Of a stretch of DNA of 47,596 bases, positions 11,193 through 20,949 are shown in pieces. The notes under the pieces were generated by a model. That model ran no database searches and was not told where the DNA came from. It saw only the letters and a program-made list of their open reading frames with translations. The position numbers were made by a program, and so were the translations under genes. The stretch is taken from assembly GCA_019648995.1 (NCBI GenBank), contig BLXT01004061.1:1259866-1307461 (forward strand), given 5' to 3'. Position 1 is the first letter of the stretch, and every line of letters begins with the position of its first letter. The stretch comes from Plakobranchus ocellatus. Lineage: Eukaryota; Mollusca; Gastropoda; Plakobranchidae.

Positions 11193-12245
11193 GCATTGAT
11201 ATAATAATGAAGAATTTTACTGGTTTTAGAGTCAAGAGAATTGCACAGTAGAACTTATAATAACTTTTAATATAATGGCTCCTGCTACAAGGAGACAATT
11301 TGAAATCCTCTTCTTTAGCCATTTTACATAATATAAACTAGTGCCTGTGTATAACAGGATTTCTAAAGCTTTATCCGCCTATATAGGGACTGCTTCCTAC
11401 TATAGCTTCTGGATACTTCTAAAATTAATAAACATTTTGACAATGAGAAAAAAAGTGCTTAAAAATACATTTCATAATAATGTGAAAACCCTCCCATGAT
11501 AAAGGGGAAGGGGAGAAAGATAAAATGTTGATCCTGAGTAGTGGTTAATGGCTTTTATCATAATATTTACAATGAAACTTAATCCCAACTTGTCTCCCAT
11601 AGTGATAGATAGCTTTTTGCATCAAACTGACTCAAAAAAGTGACAAATATGGTCCCTAAAACAAATTACCCCTTATGTGTAAAGATATTTTAAACAAAAG
11701 GATCATATTTACTTCCTGTGCTTTTCAATATTTGTTGTAAGCGTGTCTCATGAACCATTTACTCCAGCATTATGTGAAATTGCTGTAGGTTTTATTATTA
11801 TTAACCTTTGCTTCCAATTCCATGAGAGTCACGGGTTGTAATTCACCCGTTCACATCGATGGTGTAAACTCCAAGTAAACTATTTCCTGATAAAACTAAC
11901 GTGAGCCAACCGAGACAGGCGATGAGCATTTAAAATTTCCCTCAAAATAATGTTTCATAGCCACAGTTTAATTCAAATGCTTTTTTTCTCAAAAGTAGGT
12001 TTTTGTACTATCTAATTAATAATATCGGCTCTTGTGACAAATTACAAAAAAAAAATCTTGGGTTTCTTTTCTGTTTCTCTATGTTTCAGTTCCACTGCTG
12101 GAAATGTGGCCAAGTGTTTTGTGTTCGCTGCATTGCTCGCAGCATTCCTCTCCCTGGCCACTACCACCGTCGACCTGTGCCTGTGTGCAAACCGTGCTAC
12201 AGAGAAGTTCGAAGGTCACCCAGTACAGAGTTTCCCCTCAGTTGA
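1811..12245 (+). CDS. MTMR3/4: Myotubularin-related phosphatase with C-terminal FYVE domain, MTMR3/4 type (3' part)
   Basis: Predicted join: 1811-1943, 2442-2551, 4141-4263, 4718-4971, 5612-5746, 6576-6702, 7690-7935, 10564-10872, 12090-12245. All nine exons keep phase and give 530 residues plus a stop. The family removes the 3-phosphate from PI3P and PI(3,5)P2 on endosomal and autophagic membranes. The sequence shows GIENIHVMR, then the PTP loop VLVHCSDGWDRT with catalytic Cys, Asp and Arg present, so the enzyme should be active. It then shows FGHKFTDRCG, ECVWQMMQLFPCAF and YWRGMYNRFE, all typical of MTMR3/4, then a short coiled coil (SLEDHVLLLEK-RVTQICKLLG), a Ser/Gly-rich linker, and an eight-Cys FYVE-like zinc domain split by an intron. 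The PH-GRAM domain and first half of the phosphatase lie upstream of the window. The linker is much shorter than in vertebrate MTMR3. Orthology to MTMR3 versus MTMR4 cannot be separated; an invertebrate single-copy parent of both is likely. Confidence 0.95.
2442..2551 (+). CDS. MTMR3/4: MTMR exon b
   Basis: Acceptor TGTTTTCAG, donor GTGGGT. It reads SELKKPSMNDFLNRLEGSGW then LKHIAAIIDTSAFIAR, the family block leading to the active site. It ends in phase 0 and joins directly to AISEGISVLVHCS in the next exon. Confidence 0.93.
2552..4140. other. MTMR intron b-c, no gene seen
   Basis: This is 1.6 kb of AT-rich intron. The 84-residue minus-strand open frame at 3,263-3,517 has no recognisable family and no support. 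Nothing else stands out. Confidence 0.7.
4141..4263 (+). CDS. MTMR3/4: MTMR exon c: catalytic PTP loop
   Basis: Acceptor after GCTTCCTTCACCAG. It encodes the active-site loop HCSDGWDRT, with the CX5R catalytic Cys and Arg and the two family Asp residues intact, followed by LDPYYRTMQGFQ. Two donors are possible, GTTTTC at 4,256 and GTGACT at 4,264. Only the latter keeps phase 0 into the next exon and restores GFQ-ALIEKEW. Confidence 0.95.
4386..4525 (+). mobile_element. tRNA-derived SINE
   Basis: The head reads GGCATTGGTGGTACACTGG, an A-box-like block. About 35 bases further comes GCAAGTTCCAGCC, a degenerate B box. The body continues to GAAAACCGGAGATCATTCAG. Head and body match the minus-strand copies at 35.5 and 39.3 kb in order and spacing. 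It sits in the MTMR intron between exons c and d, in sense orientation. Confidence 0.65.
4718..4971 (+). CDS. MTMR3/4: MTMR exon d
   Basis: Acceptor CTCCTATTTCAG, donor GTATGC. It encodes ALIEKEWLAFGHKFTDRCG, then TQFLECVWQMMQLFPCAFQF and ERFLLTIHDHIYSCQFGTF, all conserved in MTMR phosphatase domains. It starts in phase 0 and ends in phase 2. Confidence 0.95.
5612..5746 (+). CDS. MTMR3/4: MTMR exon e
   Basis: Acceptor TTTGACTCCACAG, donor CAG|GTGAGTC. It encodes RLSERTYSLWGYLSLHSTEY then NPLYKK. Its last bases (CCTCAAACACTCAG) and the donor are the first unit of a tandem array that continues into the intron. If any downstream copy of the donor were used, the first intronic codon in frame would be TGA, so only this donor is productive. 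Confidence 0.93.
5728..6120 (+). repeat. Minisatellite of copied 5' splice sites
   Basis: About ten imperfect units of 37-42 bases, each built as CTCA(A/G)AYACTC(A/T)G then GTGAGTC-like then CACAAACTCACAACYCATC. Exon-like ends fall after 5746 (the true donor), 5788, 5829, 5871, 5908, 5945, 5987 (GCAAGT), 6029 (GTGAAT), 6071 and 6111. The array starts at the exon e/intron boundary, so the splice donor itself has been duplicated. It has no unique spacers and is not CRISPR. Confidence 0.9.
6576..6702 (+). CDS. MTMR3/4: MTMR exon f
   Basis: Acceptor ATCATTCCAG, donor GTAATT. It encodes YWRGMYNRFESGVHPRESVS and then a coiled-coil start, SLEDHVLLLEK. It ends in phase 0 and fits exon 7690-7935 directly. 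Confidence 0.94.
6790..6885 (+). mobile_element. SINE 3' part
   Basis: Contains GGGCTGAAAGCCTGAGATTA followed by CTTTGTTGTGGGTGGGC, the body core shared with the other SINE copies. The tRNA-like head is not clear here. Confidence 0.5.
7263..7326 (+). CDS. MTMR3/4: Possible cassette (frame-breaking) MTMR exon
   Basis: A GC-rich 64-base block lies in AT-rich intron between the acceptor ATTATTACAG and the donor GTAATC. In the phase set by exon f it reads NVIWPHSWSCPPSYDNE. Its length is not a multiple of three. Joined to the exon at 7,690 it would run into a stop within about ten codons, so inclusion would truncate the protein. It could be a poison exon, a real exon with an assembly indel, or chance. 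An in-frame join through an alternative acceptor at 7,637 is possible but uses what looks like the polypyrimidine tract. Confidence 0.35.
7690..7935 (+). CDS. MTMR3/4: MTMR exon g
   Basis: Acceptor CACAATTTCTGCAG, donor GTATGA. It encodes RVTQICKLLGKPEEVIQQKL, which continues the coiled coil of exon f, then a Ser/Asn-rich segment (NANSSSSVAARNC). Phase 0 on both sides. The linker part is not conserved enough to recognise. Confidence 0.88.
7936..10563. other. MTMR intron g-h, no gene seen
   Basis: This is 2.6 kb of AT-rich intron with A- and T-runs. No coding exon or recognisable element was found. A TTAACCCTCTCAGCATG word near 8,623 resembles a TTAA-type transposon end, but I found no inverted partner. 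Confidence 0.65.
10564..10872 (+). CDS. MTMR3/4: MTMR exon h: linker and first zinc knuckle of FYVE-like domain
   Basis: Acceptor TTCAATGCCAG, donor GTGAGC, phase 0 at both ends. It encodes a Ser/Gly-rich linker with DSESGFDEVSSQLSRSGG, a Gly run and SPSSDILSVEQLVAELK. It then encodes GWKSFRNVHSCSCASPFDHY, the start of the FYVE-like domain with a CxC pair where FYVE domains usually have CxxC. Confidence 0.93.
10873..12089. other. MTMR intron h-i with gap and (AT)n
   Basis: Holds 21 N at 11,113-11,133 directly beside an (AT)n microsatellite at about 11,137-11,190. No coding sequence seen. Confidence 0.75.
11113..11190. repeat. Assembly gap plus (AT)n microsatellite
   Basis: Twenty-one N are followed by roughly 27 AT units. 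The gap probably reflects unresolved microsatellite length. Confidence 0.9.
12090..12245 (+). CDS. MTMR3/4: MTMR last exon: rest of FYVE-like domain and stop
   Basis: Acceptor CTCTATGTTTCAG, phase 0. It encodes FHCWKCGQVFCVRC, then LPGHYHRRPVPVCKPCYREV, and ends EFPLS then TGA. With the CSC of exon h this gives eight Cys ligands. The canonical basic R(R/K)HHCR patch is replaced by KKFHCW, so PI3P binding in the usual manner is doubtful. Confidence 0.94.
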   Translation, partial: FHCWKCGQVFCVRCIARSIPLPGHYHRRPVPVCKPCYREVRRSPSTEFPLS

Positions 12246-13094
12246 CCAGAGAGAAGGGGCAGACAAGTGTGATGGACATACGGGAGGGGGAGGCAATTCA
12301 GATTGTGGGGTTGGAAAAAAGATGAGATTGTGAATCATTGGGTTTTCCTTTATTTTGGAAAAGATTTGGTGAGAGATGTTAAGCATTTAGATGCAATGGT
12401 GATTTATGGAATGTGCGAGCTTTATATGATTAATTTTTTGTTTTTTTTTGACAAACTTGTATGTGTGATTAATATGACGAAAGATATGTTTTTTCTCAAG
12501 TCTGGTTTTAGTGGAATATGTTCCTGTAATGAAGTTTTTATGTTAATTTGAAATTAGTTGAAAGGCGAAAAATGTGATTGTAAACAAAAGTGACATAATA
12601 AGGAAGGATTTTGAAAAACATTAATTTGGGGAAGCTTACGTAGTTTCAAATCTAAGCTAGTTGTGGTTTCTTAAGCAAGGAGACAAAGTCATAATCTAAG
12701 TGAATTTCATTAATCCAATGCTTAGCAAAGGTCTTGAGTTTCCTTTAATTGGGCTCAAACTATACTGCCCTCAGCAAACTAACATGCGTAGATCTTATTT
12801 ACGACAGCTGACTACTTGCATACCATGCAGCACATGTATACTTTGTTTCAAAGAACAAAGAGAAATGGTAAATATATTGAACATGTATAATTTATCAGGC
12901 TTGTTAAAGACAGCATAGTTTGAGGATCTAAGTAAGCAATCTTTTAAATTGAAAATTCGAAACCTTTTTTTCAGACATCAGTTCTTCAGCAAGAGTAATT
13001 ACTCACAATAAGAGGCCTCGTGTGGCTCACAATTTTGCAACCCTGATAGATTTTTCATGTAGTTTTAGGTATAAGTAAAACTGTGATCAGCAAC

Positions 13095-13195
13095 CTTGTT
13101 CTGACCTGTCCATCCAGCAACTGGCACCTGGCTCTACAAGGGACAAAAAAGCCTGAGATCACTCAGTTGTGGGCATTCTGTAGAACAGAGGCAAA
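13095..13195 (+). mobile_element. SINE 3' part
   Basis: Contains AAAAGCCTGAGATCACTCAG then TTGTGGGCATTCTGTAGAAC, aligning with the SINE copy at 6,830 (GCCTGAGATTACTTTGTTGTG). The head is degraded. Confidence 0.5.
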
Positions 13196-16100
13196 TCCAT
13201 AAACTAGTTTGGTCTACTGTTGGAAGGAAGAGTCATCAAGCCAATCAAGATCGGATGTCTCTAGTAACTCAATGCTCATTGAATCTTTTCAGTGTATAGA
13301 CATATTGGGGAATGTCTATTGCCAATGGAGTCATAAAAAATATCGTACACTTTTTTTAAAGGAAAAAAATGTTCTCTGTAGAGTAAACCAAAACTATTTT
13401 TTGTTAATTTTTCATATTGAATAATGAGAGGGCTTGAAAGAGGGAAATATAGGTTGCTTGTGATTAGATTTGACGCAATAGATTCCTTCCATTCTTTGTC
13501 ATTTTTTTTCATCCTTCATTTATAATTATCTTCGTTTTATTTTTTTTTTTTTAGTGGGAAGGGGCAGGGGGCTGTTGAGAGGAAAACCAGGTTAGCATCT
13601 AGACTTGCAGCTTTCACTCCTTGTCCCTTTTTTTTTGTTAAGTCAAGGCTTGAGTTCATTTGTAATTCAGTCGTTAACAAAAGTTGCTGGCTGGCTAAAT
13701 CTCCCTAGTAATTTTATGCCATGAAGACTCTGAACCAAGTTCCTGTATTTCCTATATTGCAATAAATGTGATTTTTTTTTTTAAATAATCGTGTGGCCAA
13801 GACCTAAGACAAAATTGCTTGAAGCCTCTTGTTTGTTTGCTTTTGTCAAAAAATATAAGATAACATTTATTTGTTAGATTGGTGGGACTTTACTTTTTGT
13901 TATGTGGTAATGAAAAAGCTCTCAATCTCTAACCTTATCCCAATTTAAGTTTAAAAAAATAAGTTATAAACCTAATCCCTATTTCAGCACACATTGGAAG
14001 AGAATCTTTTTTTTTTTTTAAACTTTTGACCATGTTCTTTGAGCTTTAAGCATGAAGTCATGTGACTTTGACCCTGACCTTGAAACATAAAATTTAATCT
14101 TATCTTAAGCTTATTAACATCAGCAGTAGCTTTTTTTGAAGAACCAATTTTCACTAGGATTACTATGGCTTTGGACCCAGTGGCGTGGGCTACAGACCCT
14201 CCCAAGGCACCAGGCTTGACTGTAGTGACAAAGTGACAAAGCTGTATCACTTGAAACCACAGTGGCAAGAATATTGGAATCAGTCTAGAGTACACAGTTT
14301 ATTGTGGGCTGCCACAAAATGACATTTTAATTCTACATGGTCTGACAGTGGCAACCTTGTCATTCGAGATCATCACAGAACTGAGAGACGTTAAATTTTG
14401 GCCAGTGAGGCATTTTGTGGCTGAAACACACAAGAAATGTAGATTTAGTATGGCAGAGTGCTAGCACAATTCTCCATTTTTGTTTTAAATGGCATTCAAA
14501 AATTTCAAGTCATGCCTGAATCCTATGAGTTTGAAAGAAATTCATTCAATGTAAAACAAAAAGAATAAATACAACTCTACCCATATTGAGCCTGAAAATG
14601 CTTAACTTTCTCATGACATTACCGTGCTCTGTTGATCTTTAGATGATGTGACACTATAATTTGAATTCCCAATGTCAAGTACTAGGTTTTTTTGTTTCTA
14701 TTCCTCTTTTGAAATATTGCAGAAATGATTTGTTATATTGTATGACTATGAGCACAACGACTTGGTTTGAAATATTTTGCCATTGGATGGTTGACTATGC
14801 ACGAGGGCAAGGATTAGTAAAGGTTGATGAATATAACATCTTGTCGCACACATACTTTTTTGAAGAGAGAAATCGAGAGCGTATTTTGCTATGAAATCTT
14901 ATTTCTTTTTAGAGGGAAGGTCAAACATTTGTCTTGTGACCAGAAGTCTTAATGTATTGGATATCTAGTATAACACATAAGGGGAAACAGAAATTTTAAA
15001 GGATTTTTATTTTCCTCTTTGAAATCCCCTTTTTTGGAAAAATTTGAAATTCCATATATGTAGCGGTCTAACAAAATGAGTTGAGTTGCGGGTCTGCACC
15101 CCTGAGATCGACTCAAAATCTTAAAGAAGTAAAAATAACTGATTCTTTATGTACAGAAAGTCTATAGCATGTCTATAGAAAGTTCCGCACATAGAGAGGT
15201 TAGTAGTTTTAACCTCTTTAGTTAATGATTTCCATTTCAAGTTTATCATGCAGACTTATCTTGTGGGACTGCTACACATATCTTTGTTAGGAACCATCAA
15301 AGGGCTACCCAGTAGTTTTCCTTTATGCACACATCACAGAAAGATATTTCAGGCTGATTCAATGGTTTAAAATGTTCAAACTGCAACTTCCAACTCATTT
15401 ACATCAGTCTTGAGACATAAGTGATCAAAATAAAGAGGAAAATAATTTTGTTCAAGTGTCCATACATTTTTTTTATTCTACTACAATTGTCGAGTGATGC
15501 TCGAGTTGTAGAGACTTTTATGAAGATTTTTGCCAAAATGCTTGCAAAATTTTATGGGATAGAAAACGTCACAGTTTTTAAAAAATAAAATTTATGTGGT
15601 CTTTGACGCAGTGAATTCTCTCTTATCAGTGATGCTACAAATTCTTCAGTGCTCTGTCAAATTGAAGTCTAGTTTTAGCATTTGAGCTTTCCAAAGGCTG
15701 AGGATATATTTTGGAGAAGAGGGGGGGGGAAATAAAACGCCGAAAATGAATAAATCCCCTTGATGAGGAAATGAACTTCAAGTTTCCCTGAACTGAAATT
15801 AGTTTACCGTTTAACCATTTTTAATTTCTGTACTGTAGATTTGATATATTGTGTTTGCATCAAATTATCGATTTATGTCTTTATCACATATATTTAAACC
15901 TCTCATTGCAAAAAATAATTGGTGAAAATTAAATTCAAGAGCAGTATAAATGTATACTTATTCTACTTGATGTATTGGAACAGTTATCCATCTCACTTAG
16001 TTATTTCTTGATGCTTTGATCACCCGTTTTGTCAGATGCTTCTGAAAGCAAGATCATGGCCCACTACATTCAGAGTTTAATGGAATAATATCATCAGCAT

Positions 16101-17872
16101 CATTGAACTCTTTCATTTCATGTTTTGACTATGGCCTTAAAATTTATTGCAAGTGCTATTGTCAAATTCATTTGCATAAAATACAGGCAGAAGTAAAAAA
16201 AAAAAAAAAACCGATTTTAACCTTTCATTAAAATTTTAGTCACATAAATAATAGAAAAAAAGCCATTGCAAGCAGTTTTGTTAGAATTATCCTGTGCTCT
16301 CTCTGTTATGACCTTGTATGATGCTCTTGGTGATTTTTTTTTTTTTAAATTGCTTCTCCTAGCTCTACAAGAAACCTTTTCCTGCAAATTTGGGCTTTAG
16401 CTAAGAAGTTTTCAAGAGAATTTGATTTCAGCGAAAGCCTCAATGTATTTTCTAATTGATAGAAGTTATGTGTTAAGGAAGGGCAAGCTATGAGATTATG
16501 GTTGCATTTTCTGAACATTAACAAGCCTTAATGAACAAATGACAAAACCACTGTTAGTGTTAGATTGATCTCTGCATACCAGTAACTTTAAGATCGTAAT
16601 CTATGAACATGAAAAGCGCTTAATGATTTGACGGTAAATAAAGGCAGTTTTGATTAAACTCGAGGTCAGTGACATCACTAGAAATGTATTAATAGGAAGC
16701 TTAGTGGTGGGCAGTCTTGTTGGCAGAGACGGTTTTGATAGCATGGGAGATAGCTTGGCAGACATCTTATGAACGCATCCATGTCATGTAGATTAAGTAA
16801 AAAAATCTTACAGAAAAATGTAAACTTGAGAGACATTATGATACAAATAACGTCACCATCATAAACAATTCCACCAGTCTGTAAAAACTACATACAAGTA
16901 ATGCATCTAAGGTGAGGACACATGCTGAACATAACTGGATGGATGTACAAATATTGGCTGAAAGAAAAAGTATTTCCTTTCAAATTTTAATGTTGTTGTT
17001 AAAGGCTGTTTTTGTTTGTTTTTTTTATCTCCTATTGTTATCAAGCTGTTTGTTTTTTATTTCCTATTGTTATCAAGCTGTTTTTCTGTTTTCCCTGAGC
17101 TCCACAAAGTGTATTATTTAACCACTCTGAATGTGGAACGAACAAAGTGGCTTGAGCAAGCTGCTTTGCACAGTGCAATAGAAATATTCCCATGTAATCC
17201 TTGCCTGTACTTTGGTTGCCGCAGAGTCTTTCTGAGTACTTTATGATAATGTTTGCCATAAAAAGGGGTTTCATCCCACATAACATCAAATTGGTCATTT
17301 ATGAGTATACTCTTTTTTTCCTTCTTTGATCATGCATCATGACTTTTGAATGATTATATGTGAGTAGGGATATTTTATATAAATTAAATCTTATGAACAA
17401 GGTGAGAAATGGGGTATCTTTCAGTTTGCATCCATTGTTGTTGAAATGTTGGGGGTGAAGTGATTTATTGTATTGTACACTAGCTCTCTCATTACCTGAT
17501 GATATCTTTTCTTTTTAAATTATTGAGAGCTAAAAATAGAAGCAGAACTTTAAAATTCAAGGGCAGTCAAAATGCGTACTTAAGGTGCTCGATAAATTTC
17601 AACAGTTGTCTTCCTTGGTATGCATCCAATGCTTTTCTTTCTATTTTTGTTGCACACTGAAGTTAAGATTGTGATCCATAGTTCTTGGAGAGATAAAGCT
17701 TTGTAATTTAAATTTACTAAATGTGTCAAATGTCATAAAAGTTAGTCATTTATACTTAATAGTAATTGGCTCATGAATGTGCTTTCGGTATAACATGAAA
17801 AACAGTTATGAGGCAGCCAATCACAAGTCACTGTAGATAATTTTGCGATAAGAGCCTTTTAAAAAGTACAAT

Positions 17873-17915
17873 GTTCAAACTTGTGTCCATCTTTTGTCAG
17901 AATTGAAATGGAGAC
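17873..17915 (+). repeat. 43-base direct repeat, copy 1
   Basis: A block starting GTTCAAACTTGTGTCCATCT and ending GAATTGAAATGGAGAC recurs at 18,929-18,971 with one difference (C to A at base 15). The copies are 1,056 bases apart in the noncoding region after MTMR. Confidence 0.9.
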
Positions 17916-18928
17916 ACAAGGTTTATTTTTTATATTATACAAGTGTGAATAAAAAACATTGCAATATGCTTGTAACTCCTGAGACAGATTTCAGCAGGTT
18001 GCCTCATACTCATGGTTATTTTCTGATTTTTTTGCTGTAGGTTTGATCTGTGTTAGGCTCAAGAACAGTTTTTCTACACAGCTAGTCCTAGTCTAATGAA
18101 CCTTTTCAGCTCAAATGTACTTTGTTTTGTCGTACACTAACTTGCTCAACTGCAACTTTCTGTCAAGATAACTAAAGAAAGCCAATACAATGTGATATCT
18201 TGAGAGTTTTTTTTTTTTTCTTTTCTTATACTGCTACCTTTTGTCTTGAAACCAGTCCTAATGAGTCAAATGTCACATGCGATACTTTTAAGAAAGACAA
18301 TTTTACCTTTGTATTTTCTTTTTTCACTGCTTGTTTCAAAAAGTTAAAATCTCAATGACTTGAGTTACGACATTTCTGTCCAGATTGTATTTTGGACATA
18401 GGAGTTACAAGCATAGCAAAGCTTGTTTAGACTGTTCATTTGAATTTAATACTATACAAGTCTTTGTTAGAATACTTTGTTGTAACTATGTGCAAGAGCA
18501 GATGTTTTGAATCTAAATGAAATGACATCACTCGATATCATTCCAGCATTGTGCTGCTATAGGAGTGCAGTGAAGGCACGACGTGCTTATTGACCAAGTG
18601 AATACTTTCACTAAGTTCATTTTAGTTTATGAAAACTGAAAAGCAATAATTGCCATGGGTTGTTTTTTTTCAAAAACCTTTCACTCCTCACCATTAACTT
18701 TCAATGTGCAAAGCTGAACAAGTTGTTAGCAAATAGTTAACATTTTTTAATTTATCATTTATAATGTACATCTGTCAATTGCTGCAAGTGCAATTTTTTT
18801 TCTTCAGATGGATTTTACCCATAATTAATCATTCAGTTTATTCATTTCATTGATTTATTTGAGCATTTTTGGATACAGGATTTGTATAGCACACTTTGTG
18901 TGGATCCTGTGTAGGGAAAAAAGTCTCA

Positions 18929-18971
18929 GTTCAAACTTGTGTACATCTTTTGTCAGAATTGAAATGGAGAC
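18929..18971 (+). repeat. 43-base direct repeat, copy 2
   Basis: Second copy of the block at 17,873. Flanks differ, so only the 43-base core is shared. Confidence 0.9.
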
Positions 18972-20949
18972 GAATATTATAATCAATATTAATCTATATT
19001 AATCTAGTGGTAGTGTATTCAACAGCTTCTCATTGAAGAGATCTACAGATGGTTTATTTTCATTGTAATCAGTTTCATAAGCCGTTTTAGTAGAGAATAA
19101 AATTCCTGTGGAAACAACAATTTCACTTCAACATGTAACAATTTTTTTTTCTTCGCATTAATTTTAGTCCGTTTGGTATCATGTTTTAAAAATGTGGGAT
19201 GCAATTTTTTTTGTTTTTTTTTTATAATGCATGGATAGACATGAACGGTTGTGGGTGTAAATTGCTGCCATTTAATATTATTCATCCATTATCAGTATTC
19301 CTTATCCATTGATGCTTCTCTTTGTTTCCTTTTTTTTTTCCCCATCTCAGCCAGACAGTTGGGCAAGTTAGTTCATTAATAACCATGGGGATCCCAACAG
19401 TCTACACAGCCATTCTTATTTCTATGATGTAACATTTGCCAGCATCTGACCAAGTTTTTTGTATTAGTATTATTTTTCTTAAAATATTTTTTTAGATTCG
19501 TACATTATATTACACTATATTTTGCCATCATTTTTTTTTTATTGTTTTCTATATTGTTATCATTATTAATTGTATCATTATCTTTGTGTTAGATCACAGT
19601 AGAAAATGGAAAGCATTCATCAGTGCTAATGTTATTTCCTGTGTGTATTTAGCGGTTAAACCTATCCAGGTGTGTATATCTCTTTAGCTCATATTGTGTA
19701 TAAAGTTGATCCTTGCTGCGCGATTTACCCACTCTATAATTCATGTAGTTGTACAACTTAAGCATATCTTTAGCAATGATGACATTTTTGCTCCACCATT
19801 TTAACATACAACATAATTCCCAGGCCCGTAGGGCAAGTGGCGCTATCCATAGAGGTCTCAAAAAACATTTTTTTTTCTTGCGTCACCTAGCATGTTAGTG
19901 CAAACATTAATAAAAGCTGAGTTTGATAGATCCCATAGACTTTGACTTTGTTTTCTTCTAACTCAGTGTAACTGTACTGCTGAAAGTTATGGTGATTGAT
20001 TATATGAAGGAATGCAGTTCTGTAGTTCTTTGTTATTTTCTCTCCCCCCCCTCCCAATTATTCACAGAGATAATTATGCATCATTCCCCTTCTGATTGTT
20101 TTTACCCATTTTCTCTTTCTGATCCATACCCAGTTGTCGTGCAAGGTAATGTGATTGTTTTTTTTTTTAAGTCTTCCTAACTGTGCACACAATTTGTTTT
20201 TGTCATGTGTTTATGACAAAGCATACATGGTAGGCTATAATTAAAGGTCTACTGAGTTGTCATAAGAAACAATAAATAGTGAATATATGGAAGTTCTCAA
20301 ATACTTCTTTTTGGAATAAAGTCAAATTTAAAGAAAAGTAACAAAAAAAAAAATAAATAAATAAATCATAATAGAATAGGAGCAATTGTTTGGAAAATGA
20401 AATTGATGATACAAGCAACACATACATTTTTTTTTATTCCATAAAAATATTTTATTTTTGAAACAAAGTTTCAAATCATATCAATCAATATTCAATTCTA
20501 AATTTCTTTTCAAACTTAGGAGCAAAATTTTAATATTCCATACCTGCTCAATATTTGACGCATGCAACATATTAAACAAATTTCAATTAACAGCTCTATT
20601 CAAAGATCTTGAAGTTTAAAATTAAAGTGATGAGGGCATTTTTGCTGCGAACGGTGGGGGGGGGGTCACAAAAAATATTAACAAGAGACAGTTACCCAAA
20701 TTCAAATTTTAATAGTATTTTTACATTCATGGTCACAGGTATAAATTAAATAAATTATTCAATTTAATTATCAAAACAAATACAGTGGAATCTTGCTGGG
20801 GGAGAAATTTTTGTTCTCCTTATTAGTGTTCTTTATATTAGGTGTCCACTGCATGTAATACATGGCTGCATTTGTTATACTGGTTATTAATTACACTAAG
20901 TTATTTTCCGACTCAATACAATTGCCTCATCCACTGATGTTGAAATTCT

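Larger units (their letters stand above)
12246..20930. other. Long noncoding region downstream of MTMR (3' UTR and intergenic)
   Basis: This is 8.7 kb with no ORF that looks protein-coding, AT-rich throughout. AATAAA words occur near 13,761 and 14,564 and elsewhere, but none can be singled out as the poly(A) signal. It contains a SINE tail (about 13,095-13,195) and a 43-base direct repeat (17,873 and 18,929). There are also traces of an older duplication: 15,925-15,985 resembles 17,555-17,615. I see no tRNA or rRNA gene. Confidence 0.6.

Noticed and set aside
11071..11322. Minus-strand frame rich in Tyr-Ile
   Set aside because: It is the translation of the (AT)n microsatellite and the gap.
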